Origin: Paracoccaceae bacterium
GTDB taxonomy: Bacteria > Pseudomonadota > Alphaproteobacteria > Rhodobacterales > Rhodobacteraceae
Assembly: GCA_902606585.1 (NCBI GenBank)
Contig: CACLGX010000005.1
Coordinates: forward strand, 1 to 64,000
Direction of reading: 5' to 3'
Length of the DNA stretch: 64,000 nt
In this document: piece by piece, positions 21,896 to 30,802 of the stretch
Layout: every line of letters starts with the position of its first letter
How positions within the stretch are numbered: the stretch's first letter is position 1
Program-made: the position numbers and the translations under genes
Notes under the pieces: generated by a model
Seen by the model: only the letters and a program-made list of their open reading frames with translations
What the model was told of the DNA's origin: nothing
The model's database searches: none

Positions 21896-22726
21896 TCAAG
21901 CAAGTTTTGCTGCTATTAAACGGTCTTTTCCTGACAAGTCTTTCATTATATTTGTATCAATGAAACCAAATGTATTCATCATAATTTTAACCTGATTACT
22001 TTGAGATGCCCCTGTTTCTAGGACAACAAAACCATCCGGGTTTAAAAATTTTGCTAAGTTGGGAATTATCGTTTTAAAAGCGTCCAATCCATCACGACCA
22101 GAAAATAAAGCGATTTCGGGGTCATATTTTATAACTTCGTCAGATAATTCATCTTTTTCTATCAAACCAATATAAGGAGGGTTAGAGATTATCAGATCAA
22201 ATGATCCTTTTACGGCTTCAAACCAGTCAGAATTTAAAAAATCAATTTTATTTTGAACATTAAACTTCTCCGCGTTAATTTTAGCCAGCGATAGCGCTTT
22301 CTCCGAAATATCTACCGCTGTAATATGAACCTCTTTCCATTCGCAAGCTAGGGTGATTGCAATTGCACCAGAACCTGTACCAAGCTCTAATACCGATTTA
22401 ACCGGTTTTTCTATTACAAAATCTATTAGTGTCTCTGTATCACCCCTTGGATCCAGTACATTTTCATTAATAAAGAACGACCGACCCCAAAATTCTCTTC
22501 TCCCTAAAATTCTTGAAATAGGCTCTCTATTAACTCTGCGGAGTATGAGTTTTTCAAGTTTGGATATTATTTTTTCCGATACTTGCTCATTTGTCTTCAG
22601 AGACAATTCAGAAATTGGAATTTCAAGGGTAAAGGCGCTCAGTATCCTAGCATCCCTTGCCGCACCTTCTATTCCTGATCTGGACAACTTAATTGCAGTA
22701 TCAGCTAAAACTTCTTTTAATTTCAC
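21896..22726 (-). CDS. prmC: Release factor N5-glutamine methyltransferase
   Basis: [29 protein letters not shown] start overlaps prfA stop. Confidence 0.94.
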   Translation of the reverse strand: MKLKEVLADTAIKLSRSGIEGAARDARILSAFTLEIPISELSLKTNEQVSEKIISKLEKLILRRVNREPISRILGRREFWGRSFFINENVLDPRGDTETLIDFVIEKPVKSVLELGTGSGAIAITLACEWKEVHITAVDISEKALSLAKINAEKFNVQNKIDFLNSDWFEAVKGSFDLIISNPPYIGLIEKDELSDEVIKYDPEIALFSGRDGLDAFKTIIPNLAKFLNPDGFVVLETGASQSNQVKIMMNTFGFIDTNIMKDLSGKDRLIAAKLA

Positions 22727-23778
22727 TCGTCAATCTCAGCTAATTTTTCCGCTTGATCATATTCAATCAGCGCTGAAACCATTTCACCCAAATCTCCCTG
22801 CATAACCTGATCTAGTTTATACAAAGTCAGGTTAATTCGATGATCGGTAACTCGACCCTGCGGAAAGTTGTAAGTTCTAATTCTTTCCGACCTATCTCCC
22901 GAGCCTACTTGGGATTTACGATCAGCCGACCTTTCATTATCAACCCTCTGCCGCTCTAAATCATACAGACGTGTCTTTAAAACTTGCATAGCAATTTCTC
23001 GATTTCTATGCTGAGATTTCTCAGAGCTTGTTACAACAATTCCCGAAGGTATGTGAGTTATCCTAACAGCGGAGTCAGTAGTATTTACATGCTGCCCTCC
23101 TGCTCCTGAACTTCGCATCGTATCAATCCGAAGATCATTTTGTTCAATTTTTATATCGACATCTTCAGCTTCAGGAAGAACAGCAACGGTTGCGGCGGAA
23201 GTATGTACCCTACCTCCACTTTCAGTTTCGGGAACACGTTGAACTCGATGAACACCACTTTCATATTTAAGTTTGGCGAAAACTCCGTCTCCTTTTACGT
23301 GAACAACAACCTCTTTTATTCCTCCCAATTCCGATAACTGTTCTTCAATGACCTTAAATGTCCAACCACTCGTCTCAGAAAACCTTTGATACATTTTTAA
23401 AAGATCAGCAGCGAACAAAGCCGCCTCGTCTCCACCAGTACCAGGTCTAATTTCGATCATTGCAGATCTTTCATCTGCAGCATCTTTCGGCAGCAGCGCC
23501 AACTGCAGCAGTTTTTCAACTTCCGGCATACGCGCTTTTAAAAGAGGCAATTCTTCTTCCGCAAGTTGCCGCATATCAGGGTCAGCCATCATTTCTTCAG
23601 CTTCCTTTAAATCTTCAAGCAACAATTTATATTGTTGGATCTTTTCAACCACTGGTTTTAGTTGAGAGTACTCTTTAGAAAGTTTCGCTATTTCTTCACC
23701 AGATATTCCCGTACTCATTTGAGCCTCAAGAAATTCATATCTTTGGTGAATTTGTTCTAATTTTTGTAAAGGAACCAT
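22723..23778 (-). CDS. prfA: Peptide chain release factor 1
   Basis: [54 protein letters not shown]. Confidence 0.97.
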   Translation of the reverse strand: MVPLQKLEQIHQRYEFLEAQMSTGISGEEIAKLSKEYSQLKPVVEKIQQYKLLLEDLKEAEEMMADPDMRQLAEEELPLLKARMPEVEKLLQLALLPKDAADERSAMIEIRPGTGGDEAALFAADLLKMYQRFSETSGWTFKVIEEQLSELGGIKEVVVHVKGDGVFAKLKYESGVHRVQRVPETESGGRVHTSAATVAVLPEAEDVDIKIEQNDLRIDTMRSSGAGGQHVNTTDSAVRITHIPSGIVVTSSEKSQHRNREIAMQVLKTRLYDLERQRVDNERSADRKSQVGSGDRSERIRTYNFPQGRVTDHRINLTLYKLDQVMQGDLGEMVSALIEYDQAEKLAEIDE

Positions 23779-23810
23779 GGCGCGGTGATAGGATTTTTAA
23801 GAAGCTTGGG

Positions 23811-24785
23811 TCAAGCCCTCTTATTTTTTGAATTAGAGCCCCAAATACATAAAAGCTCCGTAGCAGCATGGGCGCCAGCAATAGCCGTAGCACCAGAAGT
23901 GTCATAGCTAGGCGAAACCTCAACAACATCTCCACCTATCATATTAATCCCTGCGATATCCCTAAGAAGAATTGCAGCCTGACCGGAAGATAAACCGCCC
24001 CAAACTGGTGTCCCAGTACCAGGAGCAAAAGCCGGGTCAAGACAATCAATATCGAATGTCAGGTATGTGGGTTGATTTCCCAAAATTGATTTTATTTTTT
24101 TTGCGACCTCAACTGGGCCGTTTTCATGTACTTCCCTTGCATCAATAATATTTACCCCCAAGGTATCTTCATTTGTTGTACGGATACCAACTTGAACCGA
24201 TGTTTTAGGAGCTATTATTCCACTTTTGACTGCCTTGTAAAACATCGTTCCATGATCAATTCGGTCTTCATCATGATCCGGCCAAGTATCTGAATGCGCA
24301 TCAAATTGTAGTAAAGATAAAGGTGACCCTAGCTTGTTAAAATAAGCTTTTAAGATTGGGTATGTTATAAAATGATCACCCCCTAAAACTATTGTTGAAA
24401 CATTATTGGACAGAAATTTGGATATATGCTGCTCCAATAATGTAGGAAACTCTTGCACTTTAGCATAATCAAAAGCCAAGTCACCGTAATCAATAATGTT
24501 TAACTCTTGCATAGGATCAAAGTCCCAGCCATATGGCGGATCAAATGTCTGTAAAGTTGATGCTTCTCTTATAGCTCTAGGACCAAATCTGGCGCCCGGA
24601 CGATTTGTTACTGCTTGATCAAATGGCACCCCAGTTATCGCTATATCAACATCTTTTAAGTCTTTGGTGTAGCGTCGTCGCAAAAATGAAGTCGAACCAC
24701 CGAAAGCATTTTCGTATGATAAACCCTTTAAATCTTTTCTTGTAAAAGCGAGATCTATCTCAGTTTTTGCATTACTTAATACCAT
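23811..24785 (-). CDS. speB: Agmatinase/ureohydrolase family
   Basis: LGGDHFITYPIL, LLQFDAHSDTW, FDIDCLDPAFAPGTGTPVWGG manganese motifs. Confidence 0.88.
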   Translation of the reverse strand: MVLSNAKTEIDLAFTRKDLKGLSYENAFGGSTSFLRRRYTKDLKDVDIAITGVPFDQAVTNRPGARFGPRAIREASTLQTFDPPYGWDFDPMQELNIIDYGDLAFDYAKVQEFPTLLEQHISKFLSNNVSTIVLGGDHFITYPILKAYFNKLGSPLSLLQFDAHSDTWPDHDEDRIDHGTMFYKAVKSGIIAPKTSVQVGIRTTNEDTLGVNIIDAREVHENGPVEVAKKIKSILGNQPTYLTFDIDCLDPAFAPGTGTPVWGGLSSGQAAILLRDIAGINMIGGDVVEVSPSYDTSGATAIAGAHAATELLCIWGSNSKNKRA

Positions 24786-24836
24786 TTTTTATCTCTGATT
24801 TTCTTTACACAATTTAATTTTTAATCCTAAAGTACT

Positions 24837-26000
24837 CTACCCTAAAGGAAGTGCTTTCTCAATTAACCGAGCAAAAAAAGATGCTCCGATAGGTGCAGCA
24901 GCATCATTGAAGTCATAATTTGGATTGTGTAGACCAGGACCATCACCTGTTCCCAAAAATAGGTATGCACCAGGTCTTTTCTCTAACATGTAGCTGAAAT
25001 CTTCCGCGCCCATTTCCTTACTTACCGAAGTTGATACCCGATCAGGCCCACAGACGTCGTTAGCAACTTCGATTGCGAAATTTGTTGCTTCCTCATGATT
25101 TATGGTGGGTGGGTATCCTTTCTCATAATTAAGTTTCGCCCCAACTTCGAAACTCATGGCGAGCCCTGAAATAATTTTTTCCATTCGTTTTATGACCATT
25201 TCCTGAACAGACAAATCGAATGTCCGTACTGTTCCATTTAAATAGGCTGTTTCCGGTATCACATTATCAGTAGTTCCAGTATGCACTTGTGTTATAGAAA
25301 TAACTAAGTCATCGCTAGGAATATTGTTTCGACTAACGATAGTCTGAAAAGCCTGTGCAATAGATAAGGCTGCAACTATTGGATCCTTCACTTCATGTGG
25401 ATAAGCGGCGTGACCACCTTTCCCTTTGATTTCAACAGTGAAGCTATCCGCACCCGCCATTATCGGTCCAGAACGAGTGTACATTACTCCTACATCACGG
25501 CCAGGGATATTATGGAGAGCGTAAACTTCCTCTATCTGAAATTGCTCTATAATGCCCTCGTCAACCATTGCTTTAGCCCCACCAGTCGCTTCTTCATCAG
25601 GCTGAAAAATAAGCGCAACGCGCCCACTAAAATTTCTAGTTTCGGAAAGATAACGTGCCGCTCCAAGTAACATGGTAGTATGGCCGTCATGTCCACAAGC
25701 ATGCATCACACCTTCATTTACTGAAGAATAAGATAATCCAGTATTCTCCGTTATAGGCAGAGCATCCATATCAGCTCTTAAACCAATAGTCCGACCGGGA
25801 GCCATACCCTCTATTATCGCCACAAGTCCACTAGAAGCGTATCCCGTATGAATTTCCGTAATACCAAATTCTTTTAAACGTTCACTTACATATTCAGCAG
25901 TTTTATAACATTCTCGGCCAAGCTCTGGATTTTGATGCAAATGTTGGCGCCACTTTGCCATATCTTTCTCAAAACCGGCTATGCTATTCAATATTGCCAT
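24837..26000 (-). CDS. M20 family amidohydrolase (hippurate hydrolase-like)
   Basis: WRQHLHQNPELG, GLRADMDALPI, HACGHDGHTTMLLGAA, FQPDEEATGGAKAM, KEMGAEDFSYML. Confidence 0.92.
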   Translation of the reverse strand: MAILNSIAGFEKDMAKWRQHLHQNPELGRECYKTAEYVSERLKEFGITEIHTGYASSGLVAIIEGMAPGRTIGLRADMDALPITENTGLSYSSVNEGVMHACGHDGHTTMLLGAARYLSETRNFSGRVALIFQPDEEATGGAKAMVDEGIIEQFQIEEVYALHNIPGRDVGVMYTRSGPIMAGADSFTVEIKGKGGHAAYPHEVKDPIVAALSIAQAFQTIVSRNNIPSDDLVISITQVHTGTTDNVIPETAYLNGTVRTFDLSVQEMVIKRMEKIISGLAMSFEVGAKLNYEKGYPPTINHEEATNFAIEVANDVCGPDRVSTSVSKEMGAEDFSYMLEKRPGAYLFLGTGDGPGLHNPNYDFNDAAAPIGASFFARLIEKALPLG

Positions 26001-26063
26001 AAGTATGACTCGCTCGTATATTTTGGTGTTTGATCATTCAATCTGAGAAAAAGGGACGTTGCA

Positions 26064-26873
26064 ATGTCTTTTGATGAAAATCTAATTAATAATCCCTCAA
26101 AAGGAATGCCTCGATTATTAGAAATAATGAGAGCGCTAAGAGACCCTGAAAGCGGATGCCCCTGGGATATTGAACAGAATTTCAAGACGATTGCGCCTTA
26201 TACTGTAGAAGAAGCTTATGAAGTTGCTGATGCCATCGAGCGTGAAAACTGGGAGGACCTAAAAAATGAATTAGGGGATTTACTGCTTCAAACAGTATAT
26301 CACACGCAAATCGCAGAAGAAGAGGAACTCTTTAATTTTAATGACGTAGTAAACCAAATATCAGAAAAAATGATACAAAGGCATCCTCATGTTTTTGGTA
26401 ACGAAAATAGAAACAAAACAGCATCCCAGCAGGTAAACGATTGGGAGTCAATTAAAGCAGAAGAAAGAGCAAAAAAAAATCAGACAGGAATTTTAGATGA
26501 TGTAGCTCTCAACCTCCCCGCTTTAGTAAGGTCTCTCAAGTTGCAAAAAAGGGCTGCCAGAGTTGGGTTTGACTGGCCTAATATTTTACAAGTCTTGGAA
26601 AAAATAGAGGAAGAAACAAAAGAGCTAGTAGAAGCGAAAGAACTCCAGTCTCAAGAAAAGATTAATGAAGAATTTGGAGATCTAATGTTTTCAATTGTAA
26701 ACTTAGGCCGGCACCTTGGTGTTGATTCAGAAGAAGCTCTTAAGCAAACCAATAAAAAATTTATAAACCGGTTCAAGTTCGTTGAGGACACAATACGCTC
26801 CCAAGGCAGCAAAATAGAAAAAACAACTTTGGAAGAAATGGAAACCCTCTGGCAACGGGCAAAAAATTCTTAA
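26064..26873 (+). CDS. mazG: Nucleoside triphosphate pyrophosphohydrolase MazG
   Basis: CPWDIEQNFKTIAPYTVEEAYEVADAIE, ELGDLLLQTVYH, EEFGDLMFSIVNLGRHL. Confidence 0.95.
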   Translation: MSFDENLINNPSKGMPRLLEIMRALRDPESGCPWDIEQNFKTIAPYTVEEAYEVADAIERENWEDLKNELGDLLLQTVYHTQIAEEEELFNFNDVVNQISEKMIQRHPHVFGNENRNKTASQQVNDWESIKAEERAKKNQTGILDDVALNLPALVRSLKLQKRAARVGFDWPNILQVLEKIEEETKELVEAKELQSQEKINEEFGDLMFSIVNLGRHLGVDSEEALKQTNKKFINRFKFVEDTIRSQGSKIEKTTLEEMETLWQRAKNS

Positions 26874-26928
26874 TTAGATAAGCTTAAATCACTTTGAAAA
26901 CATACCCTATAAAAAAGACTTCGGTAGT

Positions 26929-27291
26929 TTACGGTTGAGTGCGCAGAATGCAATCAACCCAAAGTTTAAATTGTTCCACCTCGTTCAATAAACGATCAAC
27001 GGTTGTTTCACTTAATTTGAGAAAAAAAACGTTCCCTCTAGTATTATCGCTATAGTTAATTCCACTTCCGTGTACCCGAAACATTAAATTCACTATACTA
27101 CAGGCATGTTTCAAACTCCTGCATTCTGGAGTAAGCTTTCTGCACATTTCTTCATACATTTTTTCAAAATCTTTGTAAGTATTTGGGCTTTTTTTTCGAA
27201 CCTCTGAAAGGTTAGGATATATTTTACAAGTTTCGTCTAACAGACTAACCTGTTCGAACTTCACGTCTTCACATAAAATATTCTGCTTCAT
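26929..27291 (-). CDS. Hypothetical protein, 120 aa, family not recognised
   Basis: ORF with ATG at 27291 (MKQNILCEDVKFEQVSL) preceded by GGAGGG; track start (27339, TTG) lies inside the predicted promoter. Confidence 0.6.
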   Translation of the reverse strand: MKQNILCEDVKFEQVSLLDETCKIYPNLSEVRKKSPNTYKDFEKMYEEMCRKLTPECRSLKHACSIVNLMFRVHGSGINYSDNTRGNVFFLKLSETTVDRLLNEVEQFKLWVDCILRTQP

Positions 27292-27333
27292 TACATCACC
27301 CTCCACTAAACTTAATATAAATCTTACTTTTTT

Positions 27334-27353
27334 TGTCAAGTTTATTCTTGACA
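27334..27353. promoter_or_regulatory. Palindromic divergent promoter element
   Basis: TGTCAAG-TTTATT-CTTGACA: perfect 7-bp arms supplying a TTGACA -35-like hexamer on each strand between divergent ORFs. Confidence 0.5.
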
Positions 27354-27401
27354 GTTTTAGTAGGGTTTGTTTAAGAATAGATAGTAAATAAGAGCTGCGA
27401 T

Positions 27402-27605
27402 TTGATTACAAAGAAATACATTCAAGCTTTTGATAAAGGCGCTTTATTGACGTCTTACTGCGAAACCAGCAGCGAGTTAGATCAAGGCATTATTGAACTT
27501 CTAGCAGACAGAGAAGAGTATACTTTAACGGTTCACTATGAAAAGAATTCTAAGTCGGATCATAAATTCGAAAACCCTCAATTTTATTGGAAAAAAAATG
27601 GATAA
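27402..27605 (+). CDS. Small hypothetical protein, 67 aa
   Basis: TTG start; overlaps the ATG of the downstream reading frame (27598), as in a coupled pair; no recognised family. Confidence 0.45.
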   Translation: MITKKYIQAFDKGALLTSYCETSSELDQGIIELLADREEYTLTVHYEKNSKSDHKFENPQFYWKKNG

Positions 27606-28099
27606 TTCCGAAATTAAAAACCAAATTTATCGTGGAGGGGTTCCAGTAGGATATCTTTCAGAATTGAACCAGTTAGAACAAAACGCAATTTTATTTTTGA
27701 GATATTGGTCACAATGCGCCAAGGCGGATCACGACCTGCAAAATAAGTTTTGGTCCAATATTACTTATGATTTAGGGATAACAAAAAATCGACAAGCTGT
27801 TGATGCTTTTGATTAAATTTTTACTCTATGTGTTAAATATTCCCGTCGACCAATAATGGAAACACGACCTGGAGTGTAAATGCATTGGAGGTGATGAAAG
27901 TTGTTTTGCCAATATTATTGGCTTTGCGCAAGACGGAGAGTTGGAAGATGCATTACTTCTAGCCTCGAATTTAGTCGCTCCTAAATTTGCGTCTTACTTA
28001 GTAGCCAGCGCCAGAAAATTTGCAGCGTCCGTCACGATAAGTGAATGTAATCCACCAGACGCAGAAGAAAGTTGCTATCAAAGTTACCGAGTTCACTAA
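27598..28099 (+). pseudogene. Disrupted gene of a small Rhodobacteraceae conserved-hypothetical family (in-frame stop plus frameshift)
   Basis: Frame 1: MDNSEIKNQIYRGGVPVGYLSELNQLEQNAILFLRYWSQC...QAVDAFD*IFTLCVKYSRRPIMETRPG; then frame 2: CKCIGGDESCFANIIGFAQDGELEDALLLASNLVAPKFASYLVASARKFAASV...YRVH*. TAA at 27814-27816; frame change near 27872-27880. Family match is from memory. Confidence 0.55.
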
Positions 28100-28198
28100 A
28101 ATAAACTTTATCCGCTACTATTAAGTTAAATTACTCAACAAAATAAAATAGACTTAATAACTTCTGACAATTTATCCAAAATGTATTGAGAATATTTC

Positions 28199-29230
28199 TT
28201 ATCGTGGAAAATCTAATTTTAGCAATTTTAATAAAGTAGTATAAACGTATTTTAAAATATTAGATATTTCGATAAAAGGCTTAAGGTAGATACTAATGAT
28301 ATTTGTGGCACTTGCCTCATGTGGACGAAGACCAAACCTTATTGATCCACCAGTTTCTGAAAAATGGAGTGATCCGAAAAGCCAATCCCAGATGGCTAGC
28401 ATTGCTCCATAATTTTTATTGAAATGTTTATTTTCGATAGAATGGTGCAACTGATGCTGAGCAGGGGAAATAAATATTTTCTCCAGCCATGGCCAATATG
28501 CAATTTCAATGTGAGAATGTCGCAAATTAGCTCCAGCAATATTAAAAATAAAGGAAAATAAATTCACTCCCAATAGAGTAGCTAGTGAAAAATTATCTAT
28601 TCCAAAACAATAAGCGAAAATTCCTATCACTGCTCCAATGACAATGGAACCCCGCAAGCCATAGATTATGCTTTCTATCGGATGAACACGGTAAACTGTG
28701 ATTGGTGTCATTGTTTCAGCTGAATGGTGAACTTTATGAAAAGCCCATAAAAATTGCCACCGATGCATGCATCTATGAACAAAATACTTCGATAAATCAT
28801 CCATGATAAAATAGGTTAAAGTGTATATTGTAATAATTAATACACTTGGCCAGTGGTCTAGAAACAGGAAGCCAACTACATTTTGCTTACTCAATTGAAA
28901 AAATAAGAAAGTCGTCACTGCCCCTTGAGCGATAAGATAAGGTGAAATCAATATGGATATTATTCGGTTGATCGCATAAATAAAATAATCAGCCTTTGCT
29001 GATTTTGACCAAAAAATATCTTTATCAAAAACTTTACCAACAGCGCCGTGTAGTCCCAAACCTCGCCAGGCACACAGAAAGACTACGGCCATCACAACAG
29101 AAATGGCCAAATAACCAACAAATATTCGTTTTTTATGATTCAAAAAATCCGCAGAAAGCGAAGTTAAATAAGTCTCAATGTATGATCCAAATGTGGCAAG
29201 AATTCTTATCAGATCTTCCAAGAAAAACAC
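28199..29230 (-). CDS. Fatty acid hydroxylase/sterol desaturase superfamily membrane protein
   Basis: Histidine clusters YFVHRCMHR, FHKVHHSAE, HQLHHS with several TM helices. Confidence 0.88.
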   Translation of the reverse strand: MFFLEDLIRILATFGSYIETYLTSLSADFLNHKKRIFVGYLAISVVMAVVFLCAWRGLGLHGAVGKVFDKDIFWSKSAKADYFIYAINRIISILISPYLIAQGAVTTFLFFQLSKQNVVGFLFLDHWPSVLIITIYTLTYFIMDDLSKYFVHRCMHRWQFLWAFHKVHHSAETMTPITVYRVHPIESIIYGLRGSIVIGAVIGIFAYCFGIDNFSLATLLGVNLFSFIFNIAGANLRHSHIEIAYWPWLEKIFISPAQHQLHHSIENKHFNKNYGAMLAIWDWLFGSLHFSETGGSIRFGLRPHEASATNIISIYLKPFIEISNILKYVYTTLLKLLKLDFPR

Positions 29231-29240
29231 CTATCTAAAA

Positions 29241-29274
29241 AAAACACGGCAATAAACTATTAGCGCCGTGTTTT
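29241..29274 (-). terminator. Intrinsic terminator downstream of DUF4856 gene
   Basis: Perfect 10-bp stem AAAACACGGC (29241-29250) / GCCGTGTTTT (29265-29274), T-run on the minus strand. Confidence 0.85.
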
Positions 29275-29281
29275 CAAGTTT

Positions 29282-30670
29282 TTAATCAGTTTCTGCGTTT
29301 GTATCCGCATCAGCTGAAGCACTCATTTTAGCTAATTCATCAAGCATATCGTTAGCTCTGGACTTAACACCAAAAGAATCTGATACTAACTTTTGAATCT
29401 TGAGCATGTTTAATTGATAGTCAGACCAGGTCATTTTGCGATCTCTAACGAAATTACCGTTTCCATCAACGCCTGTGACATAGCTATTGTCAGTGGTAAC
29501 TGGTCCGAAGCCAATCAGTTTATTCATTTCGACCGCTGCTGCACCTAAGTTCTTTCTTCCCGACTGAATTGCCATAGAAAACCCAGCTAACTCACCCCAA
29601 TGTTTTACGTATTTTCGATAGCTTTTATCGTCAACACCACTTTCTTTCATTGCGGCAATGTCTTTGTAAACTGAGCCAGCATACTTGAATACTGCTTCGG
29701 CCAAAACTTTTTCCCAATTTTCTTCAATTGTTCCAGCGTGGCCTTTGATAACCGCCAGCTCTGTTGCACTTAGCTTTTCACCTTGAGCGCCAGAAATTAC
29801 TTTCCGACCATCAATGTATGCTTGCATTATTGACGCCAAGTAATTTGTATTACCTGACTTATCAAATGCTGCAGCATAGTATGCCGGACCAAAAACCATT
29901 TCCGATTTCAAATCGACAACTCCGTCACCATTTCTATCAGCTGATGCCATATCTTTTCTTTTGGCAATGTCATAAGCAGCAGCAGGAGTTAAAGCTAGAG
30001 CATGCGCTGGAGCTCCAAAATAACCAAAGCCCTCATCCCATGAATGCTCTTTCCCTGTGTAATGCTTGCCTTCTTTGTAGGGCGCATCATTTGGTTTAAC
30101 ATCTGCAGTCATTTTTTCATCAAGATAGTTATCGACCGCCTGACTGTACTGAACAGCGCCCATTGTAAATTTAGAAATTAGTTGGGCATAATCGTAACCG
30201 TTTTCTGCATCAAATCCTTTATTTGATTTGGCGGCTCGTGAAATCATATCCTTCATTACATCAACGCCGGTATGATTACCTGGCCAAGCTGGCATCAATC
30301 CTTTGTAGAATTTACCTTCTAAATTTGCGGAAGACGATAGTTCCCCAATTGTGGTTTGTTTTATTTTGAAACCATCTTTCGAAGTTGGAGACAAAATAGC
30401 CAAGTCTTTTGTCGGACCTGAAAAATATTGCATCATTTGGGCTTCAACATCAGCAGCGTTTCCACCGCCATTCCCAGTTGATGCAAGTTTTTTAAGGCTT
30501 TGTTCCATTGTCTGCCGGGCTATCTGGCCACCATAGGAAACAGAGTTCGTTTTATCTCCGCTGTAACCTTTTAAAGTAACTGGATAGGGACCATAAAAAT
30601 GATGGGCAGTGAGCGCAGTTGCGCTTACGCAGATAGCAAGTGCCGAAGCAGTAAGTCGGTGTGAAATCAT
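29282..30670 (-). CDS. Exported DUF4856 domain protein
   Basis: Signal peptide-like N-terminus; YPVTLKGYSGDKTNSVSYGGQIARQTMEQ...KEHSWDEGFGYFGAPAH resembles DUF4856; also DRNGDGVVDLKSE EF-hand-like loop. Confidence 0.75.
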   Translation of the reverse strand: MISHRLTASALAICVSATALTAHHFYGPYPVTLKGYSGDKTNSVSYGGQIARQTMEQSLKKLASTGNGGGNAADVEAQMMQYFSGPTKDLAILSPTSKDGFKIKQTTIGELSSSANLEGKFYKGLMPAWPGNHTGVDVMKDMISRAAKSNKGFDAENGYDYAQLISKFTMGAVQYSQAVDNYLDEKMTADVKPNDAPYKEGKHYTGKEHSWDEGFGYFGAPAHALALTPAAAYDIAKRKDMASADRNGDGVVDLKSEMVFGPAYYAAAFDKSGNTNYLASIMQAYIDGRKVISGAQGEKLSATELAVIKGHAGTIEENWEKVLAEAVFKYAGSVYKDIAAMKESGVDDKSYRKYVKHWGELAGFSMAIQSGRKNLGAAAVEMNKLIGFGPVTTDNSYVTGVDGNGNFVRDRKMTWSDYQLNMLKIQKLVSDSFGVKSRANDMLDELAKMSASADADTNAETD

Positions 30671-30764
30671 CTCAGTTTCCTTCTAAAAATGTAAAAATAT
30701 CCTATTTCCTAGTTTTTTAGTCAGAATAAATTTTTAATGTCAAGTATTTTTGTCAGGTATTTAG

Positions 30765-30781
30765 TTGACAAAATTTGTCAA
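30765..30781. promoter_or_regulatory. Candidate operator, possibly iron-responsive, between divergent DUF4856 and Fe-binding protein genes
   Basis: Perfect 17-bp palindrome TTGACAAA-A-TTTGTCAA, with extra TGTCA half-sites at 30738 and 30751. Confidence 0.55.
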
Positions 30782-30802
30782 ATATAATTAACCTTAGCTT
30801 GA

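Noticed and set aside
22353-22805. 150-aa plus-strand ORF
   Set aside because: Antisense to prmC/prfA coding sequence; composition of a shadow ORF.
27108-27339. Longer version of the 136-aa minus-strand ORF starting at TTG 27339
   Set aside because: The TTG falls inside the palindromic promoter; the internal ATG at 27291 has a good Shine-Dalgarno.
27894-27960. ATG with strong GGAGGTG upstream giving a 22-codon peptide MKVVLPILLALRKTESWKMHYF
   Set aside because: Overlaps the disrupted gene in another frame; the Gly-Gly-Asp codons of that gene explain the SD-like sequence.
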